Of a DNA stretch of 64,000 bases, positions 1 through 8,891 are shown in pieces. The stretch's first letter is position 1. Every line of letters starts with the position of its first letter. The stretch comes from Vagococcus entomophilus (GTDB lineage Bacteria; Bacillota; Bacilli; Lactobacillales; Vagococcaceae), in contig NZ_NGJZ01000001.1 in assembly GCF_003987595.1 (NCBI RefSeq), positions 62,001-126,000 on the forward strand. The letters are read 5' to 3'. Under the pieces are notes generated by a model. The model was not told the DNA's origin. It was given only the letters and a program-made list of their open reading frames with translations, and searched no databases. The position numbers and the translations under genes were made by a program.

Positions 1-1660
1 CACAACTCAATCCACCAGCATCTGCAATATTTTCTGAAACAGTTAGTTTGCCATTGACTGTTCCATCTAAAATAGGTAATCCATCAAATTGGTGCACCAT
101 TTGCTGTGCTAAGCCTTCAAAATGTGCGAGATCTTCTTTGGTCCACCAGTTATTAAGAGTACCAAACTCATCAAAAAGCGCTCCGTTATTATCAAAGGCA
201 TGAGAAATCTCATGGGCAATTACGGCACCAATGCCACCGTAATTTGCGCTGGAAGATTGACTTAAGCTATAAAAAGGTTCTTGAAGAATCGCTGCTGGAA
301 AAACGATAACATTTAAAAACGGATGATAATAAGCATTGACAGTATCCGCACTCATCCCCCATTCACTTCTGTCGACTGTTTGATTCCATTTAGAGAAATG
401 ATCTTTCGTTTTTACTTGAATGAAATGGAGCATATTTTCAAGGAGTGAGACCGATGGATTGACTTTTAATTTTGAATAAATGGCAGGGATTTGATCAGGA
501 TACCCAACATTTACGCCTAAACGTTTTAATTTTAGTAGCGCTTTTTCTTTTGTCTCATCTTGTAACCAATCATTAGTTTCTAAGCGTTTCTGATAAACCG
601 CAATCATATTATGAACCATCAAAGAGACGTCTTCTTTGGCTTTTTCACCAAAATATGTCTTGCCATAATAGTCGCCAACAACGTGATCAAACGTGCCAGT
701 TGCAATATAAAAAGCCGATTTTTCCAACGACATAAGCTCTTTACTACCTGAAAGACATAACTGATATTGACCGCTTAGTTGGCGCATTTCTTCGGTTAAA
801 TATTTGCTAAAGTGAATCACAGTTTTAACGAGCATCCAGTCACGGAGCATAGGAAAAGTATCAGAGGTTAAGAGTTGCGCAAGTGCGGCGTAATATTCGG
901 GCTCGCTCACAATGATTTTAGCTGGAATCTCCCCAATGAGTTCCGTTAAGATTGGCGCAATATCAAAGGCTGGAAAATAAGCTGAAAATTCAGGGAAAGC
1001 ATGAGGATTATAGATCTTACTGTAATCAGCAGCTTCCTCAGAGTCTCGCATAAAAGGAGCAAGAGAACGGTCGAACTGCAGGGCATTCTCGACAATCTTC
1101 GTTGCTTTTTCAGAACTTTTTCCGATTTTTTCAAGTAATTTGATGGACATGTCGGATAGACTAGCTAGTAATTTAGGGGCAGTAGGATGATCGGCTTCGT
1201 AATAGGTTTTATCAGGTAAAAATAGATTAGGAACCTCTGCATATAGAGCATTAAGTTGTGCATTTTTCATATCTGGAGAGACACTAAAGGGAACGGGAAG
1301 TGAGATTCCAAGATTTCCCAGGCTTACATAGTGTTGTTTTAAATCTTCCATATCATGTAAATCTTCTATTTCTTTTAGGACATGTAAGAGTGGTTGAACC
1401 CCGTAAGCTTCTTTTTTTTGCGTGTCAAGCGTTAATTGATAAAATTTTAAAAATTCATTTAACTCTTTGGGATGATCGGATTGAGGATCATCCTGCATTT
1501 TTTTGAAATCACCCATTAAGTTTTTTTCAATCGTTTCAACTAACAATTGAAAACTGCTAGTAGAAGGCTTATCGTCAGGGATAATCGCTTTTTCTAACCA
1601 TTCTTGATTTACTGCTTCATAAAAATCATCTTTAAATGAAGGATTTGATTTGTTTGTCAT
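1..1660 (-). CDS. pepO: M13-family metalloendopeptidase (PepO-like), 3' end outside window
   Basis: Zinc endopeptidase of the neprilysin/PepO family, probably cleaving oligopeptides in the cytoplasm since no signal peptide is seen. Translating the minus strand from ATG 1658-1660, which has an AGGAGG site just upstream, gives 553 uninterrupted codons that leave the window. The zinc motif HEISH is at residues 483-487, the family motif NAYYHP at 442-447, and the ENIAD motif carrying the third zinc ligand is near residue 546. Family members have about 630 residues, so roughly 80 are missing beyond base 1. The gene is divergent from queG. Family assignment is firm; substrate is not known. Confidence 0.93.
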   Translation of the reverse strand, partial: MTNKSNPSFKDDFYEAVNQEWLEKAIIPDDKPSTSSFQLLVETIEKNLMGDFKKMQDDPQSDHPKELNEFLKFYQLTLDTQKKEAYGVQPLLHVLKEIEDLHDMEDLKQHYVSLGNLGISLPVPFSVSPDMKNAQLNALYAEVPNLFLPDKTYYEADHPTAPKLLASLSDMSIKLLEKIGKSSEKATKIVENALQFDRSLAPFMRDSEEAADYSKIYNPHAFPEFSAYFPAFDIAPILTELIGEIPAKIIVSEPEYYAALAQLLTSDTFPMLRDWMLVKTVIHFSKYLTEEMRQLSGQYQLCLSGSKELMSLEKSAFYIATGTFDHVVGDYYGKTYFGEKAKEDVSLMVHNMIAVYQKRLETNDWLQDETKEKALLKLKRLGVNVGYPDQIPAIYSKLKVNPSVSLLENMLHFIQVKTKDHFSKWNQTVDRSEWGMSADTVNAYYHPFLNVIVFPAAILQEPFYSLSQSSSANYGGIGAVIAHEISHAFDNNGALFDEFGTLNNWWTKEDLAHFEGLAQQMVHQFDGLPILDGTVNGKLTVSENIADAGGLSC

Positions 1661-1807
1661 GAACGTTCCTCCTAAAAAATTTACTTCAACTTAGTATAGC
1701 AAATGATTCAAAAAGTGACTAATGAAAAGGGAAAAAACTTTATGGATGAGTAGACATAAGAAATTTGGTATACTAATAAAAAATAGAGATGGAAAACGGG
1801 TGAGTCG

Positions 1808-2977
1808 ATGTATGCAGAACTAAAGCAACAAATTATTAAAAAAAGCCAAGAGATTGGTATTGATAAAATAGGATTTACCACTGCTGCCCCGTTTAAACAT
1901 TTAGAGGCGAGTTTGACTGAACAAAAAGAACAAGGGCATACAACGGGATTTGAACATCCAAATATTCAAGAACGAATTTATCCGGATAAGATTTTTGATC
2001 AGCCACGTTCTATTATTTCAATCGCTTTAGCTTACCCAACAAAACTTGCGAGTCAGCCCAAACGGATAAAGGGTGAAAAAAGAGGAAGCTTTGCCAGAGT
2101 TTCATGGGGAACGGACTATCACGACATTCTTCGTGAGCGTTTAGACACATTAAAAAATTTTATAACTGACATTTCACAGCAAGAAGTTGACTTCAAACCA
2201 ATGGTTGATACAGGAGAGCTGATTGATGTAGCCGTGGCACAACGTGCTGGCGTAGGCTTTATCGGGAAAAACGGCTTATTAATTACAGAAGAGTTTGGGT
2301 CTTATGTTTATTTAGGCGAAATGATCACCAACATCCCTTTTGAACCCGATCAACCAATCGAAAATAAATGTGGCAGTTGTACCAGATGTATTGATTTGTG
2401 TCCTACTCAGGCATTGCTCGGTGATGGCAGAATGAATGGGAAGAAATGCTTGTCTTATCAAACACAAACTAAAGAGCTAATGCCAAAAGAGTATCGAAAA
2501 AAAATTAGAACGATTATTTATGGGTGTGATATCTGTCAAGAGGTTTGCCCATTTAATAAAGGAAAAGATTTTCATTTTCATCCTGAAATGGAACCAGATC
2601 CGGAAATAGTAAAGCCCTTATTAAAACCACTTCTTACCATCTCAAATAAAGAGTTCAAGCAGACTTATGGTCATTTATCTGGCTCTTGGCGAGGAAAAAA
2701 GCCGATTCAAAGAAATGCTATCTTAGCTTTAGGAAATTCAAGAGATAAGAGCGCAATCCCTAATTTATTAAAGTGTTTAGCAGAAGATGTCCGTCCAGTG
2801 ATTCGTGGAAGTGCTGCATGGGCTATTGGGGAGATCGTAAATGGAAACAATGAAGAACTAATTTTATTTTTTAAAAAGCAATTGGCACAAGAAAAAGAAG
2901 AAGAAGTTCGCCTCGAAATACAAGCAGTACTTCAAAACTGGCAAAAAGAAAGGGAAAAAAACGATGAAATTGAATGA
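1808..2977 (+). CDS. queG: Epoxyqueuosine reductase QueG
   Basis: Catalyses the last step of queuosine synthesis, reducing epoxyqueuosine to queuosine in tRNA with a cobalamin cofactor and two [4Fe-4S] clusters. The 389-residue protein has the two ferredoxin-like cysteine groups, [12 protein letters not shown] from residue 188 and CDICQEVCP from about 240. The QueG core motif [11 protein letters not shown] lies before them, and HEAT-like repeats ([10 protein letters not shown]) form the C-terminus. Length fits the family. An extended -10 (TGGTATACT) lies about 40 bases upstream. It overlaps the next small gene by 14 bases, suggesting cotranscription. Cytoplasmic. Confidence 0.95.
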   Translation: MYAELKQQIIKKSQEIGIDKIGFTTAAPFKHLEASLTEQKEQGHTTGFEHPNIQERIYPDKIFDQPRSIISIALAYPTKLASQPKRIKGEKRGSFARVSWGTDYHDILRERLDTLKNFITDISQQEVDFKPMVDTGELIDVAVAQRAGVGFIGKNGLLITEEFGSYVYLGEMITNIPFEPDQPIENKCGSCTRCIDLCPTQALLGDGRMNGKKCLSYQTQTKELMPKEYRKKIRTIIYGCDICQEVCPFNKGKDFHFHPEMEPDPEIVKPLLKPLLTISNKEFKQTYGHLSGSWRGKKPIQRNAILALGNSRDKSAIPNLLKCLAEDVRPVIRGSAAWAIGEIVNGNNEELILFFKKQLAQEKEEEVRLEIQAVLQNWQKEREKNDEIE

Positions 2978-3185
2978 ACTGGATTTAGACTTACTTGAAG
3001 GAATTTATTCGGGGAAAATTAAGGGAGCGCCGATTGAGTTAGTTTATGATTTATATTTAAATTCGGCGGCTACTCGGTTACAATCTTTAGCTACCCAAGG
3101 ATTGATTTTATTAGTTCATACAGATCAGGATAAAACGATTATTTTAGGAATTACAGAAAAAGGAATTAAGGCTTTGGACAAATGA
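2964..3185 (+). CDS. Small hypothetical protein, possible winged-helix fold
   Basis: A 73-residue protein that I do not recognise by name. It starts inside the end of queG (14-base overlap) and has its own AAAGGGA ribosome site, so it is probably translationally coupled. The sequence is mostly short helices; the end (LATQGLI...[12 protein letters not shown]) resembles the last helix and wing of small winged-helix domains. There is no signal peptide or membrane segment. A strong terminator follows, making it the last gene of the queG unit. Existence is likely from coupling and codon pattern; a DNA-binding role is only an inference. Confidence 0.7.
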   Translation: MKLNELDLDLLEGIYSGKIKGAPIELVYDLYLNSAATRLQSLATQGLILLVHTDQDKTIILGITEKGIKALDK

Positions 3186-3227
3186 AACAGAAAAAAATTT
3201 AATGGAATAAAAACTACTTTTCATGCA

Positions 3228-3266
3228 AAGCGCCCCTTAAAAGTTCGCTTTTAAGGGGCGTTTTAT
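3228..3266 (+). terminator. Rho-independent terminator of the queG unit
   Basis: A perfect 13-bp inverted repeat (CGCCCCTTAAAAG and its complement) closes on a TTCG tetraloop and is followed by a T-rich tract. It separates queG and the small gene from the convergent gene ending at 3269. Confidence 0.93.
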
Positions 3267-3268
3267 TG

Positions 3269-3604
3269 CTATTTTTTTCTAAAAAGCTGAATAGTTAACT
3301 TAGGATAAGCGTAATCAACTTTTGCCCAATCTGACATAAGGCCTAAAAGGCTGTAATCTTCTTCGTGATGAAGACAACTAAGTCCTTCATAATAATCTTC
3401 AAGGTTGGGATCACGTTCTACTTGGATTTTTTCCATGAAAACGTCTAAATTTTTCGGTTCTTTTTGTAATTCACCTGACACAGAAACATGAGTGCCTTCA
3501 GGTTCAAAGTGAACCTTAGCAGATATTTGGTCTGCCTCTTGTTCAAAGAAGTAAGAGAGTAGTTCTTGTGAGAGATGTTCAGCCTTTTTTCTTTCGTTGT
3601 TCAT
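3269..3604 (-). CDS. Hypothetical 111-residue protein, partner of the DUF1576 gene
   Basis: Family not recognised. The protein is soluble and acidic, without signal peptide or membrane segment. Its AAGGAG ribosome site and ATG lie within the last codons of the upstream membrane-protein gene (26-base overlap), so the two are very probably cotranscribed and translationally coupled. N-terminal helices with several Glu/Gln residues are followed by an alternating pattern suggestive of beta strands (AKVHFEPEGTHVSVSGEL). The context suggests a cytoplasmic accessory factor for the membrane protein, but nothing in the sequence gives a biochemical activity. Confidence 0.75.
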   Translation of the reverse strand: MNNERKKAEHLSQELLSYFFEQEADQISAKVHFEPEGTHVSVSGELQKEPKNLDVFMEKIQVERDPNLEDYYEGLSCLHHEEDYSLLGLMSDWAKVDYAYPKLTIQLFRKK

Positions 3605-4892
3605 CGTGTTGCTCCTTTTTCACTTGGTGTAAGGTATCTAGTAAGGGTACCATTAGTGCAGCGATAAATCCACCAGATAATCCGTTGTTATAAAGATTGA
3701 GTCCGCCATGGAGCCAGCCAACATTACTAACTAAAGATAAGTGGAGGGCACCTGCCAAAAGACCCCAAAATGCTCCGTAATAGCCACAAATAGGTGCAAG
3801 AGTAGTACCAAAAAGTGTCGTTAAAATAATAGAAGTATCAGCTGGGTTCAAGCCTTTTAAAAGACATAAAAAAAGAACACCTAACATAACAGGGATACAA
3901 TTTTTTAAATGTTTCCCATAAGCACCAAAACCGACGACAGTATAAATTCCACCCAAAACAGGTCCGTTTAGACTGCCTCCAATTAAAAGAACATATGTGG
4001 TAGCAAAAATACCTAAGCTTGCCATATTGATTAAGGTTGGACCGTAGCCACCAATTTGCTGGAAATCACTAATAAGTTTTCCAGAAGATTGCCAAATTTT
4101 TGCCAAACCTTGACAAGAATAGTGATTGGAAATAAAGCCAATGATTGCTAAAATAAAAAAAGAGAAGTAAAGTATCGTGGCCAAAAATAAGTTGTGTCCA
4201 CTTGAAAGATAGTGCACATTTTCGACTTGATGTCCTGTAATCCTTAGAATAGCAGTTACAAGCATCCCAATAATACCAGCAGTAAAACCAATATTATACA
4301 AGTTGAACCCTTGATGAAAGCTGACAAAATGTCCTGCTAAAGGACCTAAAATAAAGCCAATAATTAGGCCAGTTAATAAGCCTAAAGGAAAGCTAAAAAC
4401 AAGAGCAAGCTTGAGACCAAAGGTTACGAAACTAACCGCAGGAGCAAGGGCGGTTCCAAAAAGTGCCAGTAAAATATGTCTTGAAAATGGTGTTTTTGTC
4501 CATTTAGAATAAAGGTAAACGCCTAATAAAATGGGCAAGGAGTTAAATAAATTTTTCCCAAAAAAAGAAAAACCACACATGGTATAAAGAGCCGCTGTTA
4601 ATGGACCACTCAATTTGATTTTTAATTTTTTGGCAAGTAACGTATTTAGCAATGTCAGCAGCCCGCTATTTACGAGCGCACTACCCAATGAACCAATTTG
4701 AATATAATCTGTAAATAAGTTTCCAGATGAGGTCATAATACGAAAAATCCCGGACAAAATCCGGCTAGGAGAATTAACCAAAAAACCACAAAAAATAAGA
4801 AATAATGCATAGCTGATTAGCCAAAAATATTTTTGGGACTCTGAAATTTTTGAAGGACTAACTGGAGGAGATAGAATATGCGTGTTTTCCAT
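3579..4892 (-). CDS. DUF1576 polytopic membrane protein
   Basis: A 437-residue integral membrane protein of unknown function, matching what I know of the DUF1576 family. About a dozen hydrophobic segments are visible. The two halves are clearly related: an N-terminal block (TDYIQIGSLGSALVNSGLL, about residues 51-69) resembles a C-terminal block (SDFQQIGGYGPTLINMASLG), each followed by a Gly-Phe-x-x-x-Gly-Lys stretch and an LFGT-LAP motif. This internal duplication is typical of transporters and channels with inverted or tandem repeats. It starts at ATG 4892 with a GGAG site nine bases upstream. It is coupled to the small gene downstream. The substrate is unknown. Confidence 0.85.
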   Translation of the reverse strand: MENTHILSPPVSPSKISESQKYFWLISYALFLIFCGFLVNSPSRILSGIFRIMTSSGNLFTDYIQIGSLGSALVNSGLLTLLNTLLAKKLKIKLSGPLTAALYTMCGFSFFGKNLFNSLPILLGVYLYSKWTKTPFSRHILLALFGTALAPAVSFVTFGLKLALVFSFPLGLLTGLIIGFILGPLAGHFVSFHQGFNLYNIGFTAGIIGMLVTAILRITGHQVENVHYLSSGHNLFLATILYFSFFILAIIGFISNHYSCQGLAKIWQSSGKLISDFQQIGGYGPTLINMASLGIFATTYVLLIGGSLNGPVLGGIYTVVGFGAYGKHLKNCIPVMLGVLFLCLLKGLNPADTSIILTTLFGTTLAPICGYYGAFWGLLAGALHLSLVSNVGWLHGGLNLYNNGLSGGFIAALMVPLLDTLHQVKKEQHDEQRKKKG

Positions 4893-4992
4893 AAAAGAAC
4901 TCCAATCGTTTTTCTTTTATTTTAACGTTGGAAATAAGAGCGGTCAAATTTAAAGAAAGAGACATTAAATAAAAAAGAAAGGAATGGAAGTT

Positions 4993-5712
4993 ATGAGGAT
5001 TGATAAGTTGTTAGAAATGAATGGATATGGCTCGAGAAAAACAATCAAACGTTTATTTTCAGCAAAAAAAGTCAAGGTCAATGGAGTCGTTATCATGCAA
5101 CAGAATATCAATGTGGACCCGAATATTCAGTCTATTCAAGTCTTAGGTAAAACAATTGAAACATCGCCACATGTCTATTATCTATTAAATAAACCAAAAG
5201 GCTATGTTAGTTCTCATTGTGAAAAACAAGAAAAATCGATTTTTTCTATACTAAAAAAATCAGATTACAGATCAGATTTATCTATGGTTGGACGTCTTGA
5301 CAAAGATACAGAAGGCGTACTTTTATTAACAAACAATGGGAAGCTAGCTTACGAAATGCTACTGCCAGATAAGCATGTCAAAAAAGTTTATGAGGTTGTT
5401 GTCAATGGAAGCTTAAAAAAAGAGGATTGTGCAACCTTTAAAGCTGGGATTACTTTTTTAGATGGAACCAAGTGTAAACCAGCCAAATTAGAAATAATTT
5501 GGGCAAGTGAACACTCTAGCAAAGCTTATGTCACACTTGAAGAAGGAAAGTTTCATCAAGTAAAAAAGATGTTTCTTTGTGTAGGGGTAAAAGTAACGGC
5601 ACTAAGGCGTGTCCGCTTTGGACCATTGATACTCGATGAAAAGCTTGCTGTGGGTCAGTATCGTGCGCTAAATAAACAGGAATTAAATTCGTTAGAAGCT
5701 TATTTTTGTTAA
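4993..5712 (+). CDS. rsuA: 16S rRNA pseudouridine synthase, RsuA family
   Basis: Converts a uridine in 16S rRNA (position 516 in E. coli numbering) to pseudouridine. An N-terminal S4 RNA-binding domain (MRIDKLLEMNGYGSR, residues 1-60) precedes the catalytic domain, which has the family motif GRLDKDTEG with the catalytic aspartate at residue 103. I chose ATG 4993 over ATG 4984 because the AAAGG site ends one base before 4984 but ten before 4993, and because family members begin MR-DK. Length of 239 fits. RluF-type activity cannot be excluded from sequence alone. Confidence 0.9.
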   Translation: MRIDKLLEMNGYGSRKTIKRLFSAKKVKVNGVVIMQQNINVDPNIQSIQVLGKTIETSPHVYYLLNKPKGYVSSHCEKQEKSIFSILKKSDYRSDLSMVGRLDKDTEGVLLLTNNGKLAYEMLLPDKHVKKVYEVVVNGSLKKEDCATFKAGITFLDGTKCKPAKLEIIWASEHSSKAYVTLEEGKFHQVKKMFLCVGVKVTALRRVRFGPLILDEKLAVGQYRALNKQELNSLEAYFC

Positions 5713-5801
5713 GAAAATTGTGATTGGCTATTGAAAGAAAGTACGGACTAGAGTACTATATTAAACAGTGAAGAAAATGCTACGAGAGAGGTTATTATCG
5801 G

Positions 5802-6461
5802 ATGGAAAAAAGCAATCAGCCAATTATTATCGGAGTAACAGGAGGCTCGGGTAGCGGGAAAACTACTGTCAGCCGAGCAATTTTAAATGAATTTTCAGGT
5901 CATTCTATTTCATTGATTGAGCAAGATTCTTATTACAAAGATCAAAGTAATATGAGTTTTGAAGAACGCTTAAAAACAAATTATGATCATCCGCTTGCCT
6001 TTGATACAGATTTACTTGTGGAACATCTGAATGAGTTGATTCATTACCGAGGAATTGATAAACCAGTATACGATTATGAAGCACATACAAGGAGCAAAAA
6101 CAGTGTCCGTCAAGAACCTAAAGAAGTGATTATTATGGAGGGAATCTTAGTTTTTGCTGATAAAAGATTGCGTGATTTAATGGATATCAAAATTTATGTT
6201 GATACAGAAGATGATATTCGAATTATTCGTCGAATTAAACGTGATATGGAAGAGCGTGGACGGACGTTGGATTCGGTGATTAAGCAGTATTTGTCTGTTG
6301 TCAAACCAATGTACCATGAATTTATTGAACCAACCAAGCGCTATGCAGATATTATCATCCCATCTGGAGGGGAAAATCAAGTAGCAATTGATATTATGTG
6401 TACAAAAATTGCCAGTGTTTTAGAAAATAAATTAAATTATAAAAACAAGTTACAGGATTAA
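5802..6461 (+). CDS. udk: Uridine kinase
   Basis: Phosphorylates uridine and cytidine to UMP and CMP in pyrimidine salvage, in the cytoplasm. The 219-residue protein has the P-loop [12 protein letters not shown] at about residues 11-22, the YYKD motif, and the nucleoside-binding block NYDHPLAFD. Length is slightly above the usual 207-213. Its last codons and stop lie within a 38-bp perfect palindrome that also ends the convergent TerC gene, so the C-terminus (NKLQD) is shared with that unrelated protein. Confidence 0.96.
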   Translation: MEKSNQPIIIGVTGGSGSGKTTVSRAILNEFSGHSISLIEQDSYYKDQSNMSFEERLKTNYDHPLAFDTDLLVEHLNELIHYRGIDKPVYDYEAHTRSKNSVRQEPKEVIIMEGILVFADKRLRDLMDIKIYVDTEDDIRIIRRIKRDMEERGRTLDSVIKQYLSVVKPMYHEFIEPTKRYADIIIPSGGENQVAIDIMCTKIASVLENKLNYKNKLQD

Positions 6462-6478
6462 TCCTGTAACTTGTTTTT
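6441..6478. terminator. Bidirectional terminator inside both convergent coding ends
   Basis: A perfect 38-bp palindrome (two 19-base arms) with A-runs on the left and T-runs on the right, so it can terminate on both strands. The stops of udk (6459-6461) and of the TerC gene (6458-6460) both lie at its centre. Confidence 0.93.
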
Positions 6479-7207
6479 ATTTTTTCGGCTATAGTGAATT
6501 AGGAGTGTAATGCAAATAGCTCCTAAAACGATGCCAGCAAAAAGTGGAGAAGAAATCTCAATATCAATCATTGGAATAGAAAGAAACAGCTTGATCGCAA
6601 TAATAAAAATCAAAACATAAGCCATTGTTTCTAGCTCTGGAATTTTTGTCATTAGTTTGACAATTAACTGAGCAATCTCTCGCATACAGAGAATCCCGAT
6701 TAAGCCACCGATTAGAACAATGACTGGATTGGATGAGATGGCAAGGGAAGCTAGAACTGAATCCACAGAAAAAGCGATATCCATAATTTCAATCGTAATA
6801 ACTGTAGACCAAAACAAAGAAAAAAGCTGCTTCTTTTTTACTTTTGGTAGAACGGCTTCGGTATTTGTTTGTTTTTTATCATAAAAATAGCGAATGGATA
6901 AATATACAAGGTAAATAGCACCAAGTACTTTTATTTCCCAAAGATGAATGAGGTACGTTCCTAAACCAATTGCAATGAAACGAAAAAGATACGCGCCCCA
7001 AAGTCCATAGAATAAAGCTTTTTTTTGCTGTGTTTCATCGGGAAGTACTTTTGTTTGTGCGGCTAGGACCACTGCGTTATCAACTGAAAGTAAGCATTCC
7101 ATAATGATCAATGATAGGATGAGTAACCAATTATCTGCAGAAGTCAAAACCATTTTCCAATTTTCAAGATTAAAAAAAGGGCCATATAAGTGAGTAAGTA
7201 GAGACAT
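6458..7207 (-). CDS. TerC-family integral membrane protein
   Basis: A 249-residue polytopic membrane protein of the TerC/YkoY family, members of which are linked to metal ion (notably manganese) export and to metalation of secreted proteins. Typical motifs are [13 protein letters not shown] near the N-terminus and [17 protein letters not shown] in the middle, each with the conserved acidic residues of the family. Seven hydrophobic segments can be counted. Only about 70 bases separate its start from the preceding terminator, so the yybP-ykoY manganese riboswitch that often precedes such genes does not fit here. Confidence 0.9.
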   Translation of the reverse strand: MSLLTHLYGPFFNLENWKMVLTSADNWLLILSLIIMECLLSVDNAVVLAAQTKVLPDETQQKKALFYGLWGAYLFRFIAIGLGTYLIHLWEIKVLGAIYLVYLSIRYFYDKKQTNTEAVLPKVKKKQLFSLFWSTVITIEIMDIAFSVDSVLASLAISSNPVIVLIGGLIGILCMREIAQLIVKLMTKIPELETMAYVLIFIIAIKLFLSIPMIDIEISSPLFAGIVLGAICITLLIHYSRKNKNKLQD

Positions 7208-7275
7208 AAAAAAATCCTTTCCAAGTTATCATTTGCGTTTTCTATCATAGCACATTATCTGAGTCTGGCAAATAT

Positions 7276-7310
7276 AAAAAAGTACTGCTCCGATAAAAGC
7301 AGTACTTTTT
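7276..7310 (-). terminator. Terminator of the lactonase gene
   Basis: The arms AAAAAGTACTGCT and AGCAGTACTTTTT flank a short loop eight bases past the stop of the minus-strand gene. The A-run reads as a T-run on that strand. Confidence 0.85.
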
Positions 7311-7318
7311 GTGATTGA

Positions 7319-8350
7319 CTATTTGATGAAGGTTACACAAACGCATTCGGGGACCAGAACATCCTTTTCAATCAAAGTGAGACGGCCAGACAAAGAATCT
7401 CGTTCAAAGAGAGTGAGGTTGTCAGTATTTTGATTCGCAACGATAAGGAAATGGTTACTTGGGTCTAAAGCAAAATCTCTTGGGAAATCTCCTTCTGTAG
7501 AAATATGCTGAATTTCTTTGATTTGCTTTCCGTCTTCGAGTACTTCACAGACAATGATTGAGTTATGTCCACGGTTTGAAGCATATAAGAATTTTCCATC
7601 GTCAGAAATCCGAATAGCAGCACCACCATTATGTGTTTGATGTGTCGAGGGAATAGTTGAGATCGTTTGCAATTCAGAAAATTCTCCTGTTTCTTGGTGA
7701 TAGCGTAACACGATGAGCGTACTAGATAGTTCTCCAAAGAGGTAAGCATAGTGACCGTTTGGATGAAAAACTAAATGTCGAGGACCTGTTCCAGGCTCCG
7801 CATCATAATGTGCTACTTCGGTTAAGGTTCCTTGTGGAGTAACGTCATAGGTCACAATTTGGTCAATTCCTAAATCGCAGACAGCTAGGCGTTTATCAGG
7901 TGTTAGGTCAGCGTAATGAGCATGAGCACTTTGTTGATTTTCATGAGGACCGTTTCCTGAGTGGCTGACTTCATCACTCAACTGGATACTACCATCTTTG
8001 TCAATTTTATATACAGTTGTAGTTCCTTTGTGATAATTGGCTGCGTAAAGAAGTTGGCGATTGGTGTCCAGACTGACATAACAAGGAGGTGCTCCATCGG
8101 CTAGTACCTTATTTATTAATACATAAGTTCCATCGGCCTGTTTTTTATATCCAGCAATTCCGCCACGGCGATTGTCTTTTGTGACGGTGTAAAGAATAGT
8201 TTGACCAGAAGCACAAAGATAGGTGGGGTTATCTTCATCTATAAGGGGACTTGCATCGATTAGTTTTTTCTTTGCTGTATCAAGGGTAAGCTGATAAATC
8301 CCCCGACTTGTTTTTTTTGTATACGTTCCCAAAATCAAATGCTCTAACAT
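7319..8350 (-). CDS. Lactonase family protein (Pgl-type beta-propeller)
   Basis: A 343-residue seven-bladed propeller of the lactonase family, which includes YbhE/YkgB-type 6-phosphogluconolactonases that hydrolyse 6-phosphogluconolactone in the pentose phosphate pathway. Typical sequences are GTYT at the start, HAHYADLTPD, GPRHLVFHPNG and FLYASNRGHNS in repeated blades. No signal peptide, so probably cytoplasmic. It is monocistronic with its own terminator. The family is certain; the exact substrate is inferred from Firmicutes homologues. Confidence 0.88.
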   Translation of the reverse strand: MLEHLILGTYTKKTSRGIYQLTLDTAKKKLIDASPLIDEDNPTYLCASGQTILYTVTKDNRRGGIAGYKKQADGTYVLINKVLADGAPPCYVSLDTNRQLLYAANYHKGTTTVYKIDKDGSIQLSDEVSHSGNGPHENQQSAHAHYADLTPDKRLAVCDLGIDQIVTYDVTPQGTLTEVAHYDAEPGTGPRHLVFHPNGHYAYLFGELSSTLIVLRYHQETGEFSELQTISTIPSTHQTHNGGAAIRISDDGKFLYASNRGHNSIIVCEVLEDGKQIKEIQHISTEGDFPRDFALDPSNHFLIVANQNTDNLTLFERDSLSGRLTLIEKDVLVPECVCVTFIK

Positions 8351-8523
8351 GGAAAATCATCCTTTCTCTTCTTAACGTTCTTTATTATTATATCATAGTT
8401 GGCCGAATTTCTAGGAATAGAAATCTTCCTTTTTTACAGATTTTTTTAGAAAGAAGATCGGAATAAGCAAGATTTTTTTATTTTATGATACAATGAAATT
8501 ATGAAAAGTGAAGGAGTTTTTTT

Positions 8524-8886
8524 ATGACAACTGCAACAGTAACAATGATTGGGTCAAAAGCATTAGATGAAAAAGAAAAAATGCTGATTTTATTTGGAGA
8601 AGGGGCAACATCGACCTTAAGGGATTATTCGGTGATTCAAGAATTACCTCAGGGTGCAGAAATAAATCTGAAAGAAGGCGATGAAATTTACTTTGATGAT
8701 CAGAACTACACGATTCAAAGAGTCGGTCGGTTAGCGAATCAACAAGTAAATCATTTAGGGCATATGTCCGTTGTTTTTCAAGCAGAACCCGAAGAAGACA
8801 CGCTATTAAATGCAATTTATGTTACGCCATATATTCTTCCCAAAATTAAAAAAGGGACGCAAATTAGATACACAAGTAAAGGGTGA
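8524..8886 (+). CDS. Glucitol/sorbitol PTS IIA-like protein without the phospho-histidine
   Basis: A 120-residue protein homologous over its whole length to the IIA component of glucitol/sorbitol PTS (GutA/SrlB). The conserved block NHLGHMSVVFQ matches the family ELGHVTLRF region. No IIB or IIC gene is nearby. Aligned by eye with the E. coli protein as I remember it, the phosphorylated histidine (His43 there) corresponds to Gln39 here, so it probably cannot carry phosphate. Its stop overlaps the next gene, an AI-2E-family membrane protein, suggesting a joint structural or regulatory role. Starts at ATG 8524 with a GAAGGAG site upstream. Confidence 0.85.
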   Translation: MTTATVTMIGSKALDEKEKMLILFGEGATSTLRDYSVIQELPQGAEINLKEGDEIYFDDQNYTIQRVGRLANQQVNHLGHMSVVFQAEPEEDTLLNAIYVTPYILPKIKKGTQIRYTSKG

Positions 8887-8891
8887 GCAGT

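Noticed and set aside
1300-1506. A 68-codon plus-strand ORF inside the M13 peptidase gene
   Set aside because: The minus strand reads through as a full M13 domain with the zinc motif; the plus ORF is a shadow without a ribosome site.
7208-7275. yybP-ykoY manganese riboswitch before the TerC gene
   Set aside because: Only about 70 bases lie between the start codon and the neighbouring terminator, too short for the riboswitch, and no matching conserved loops were seen.
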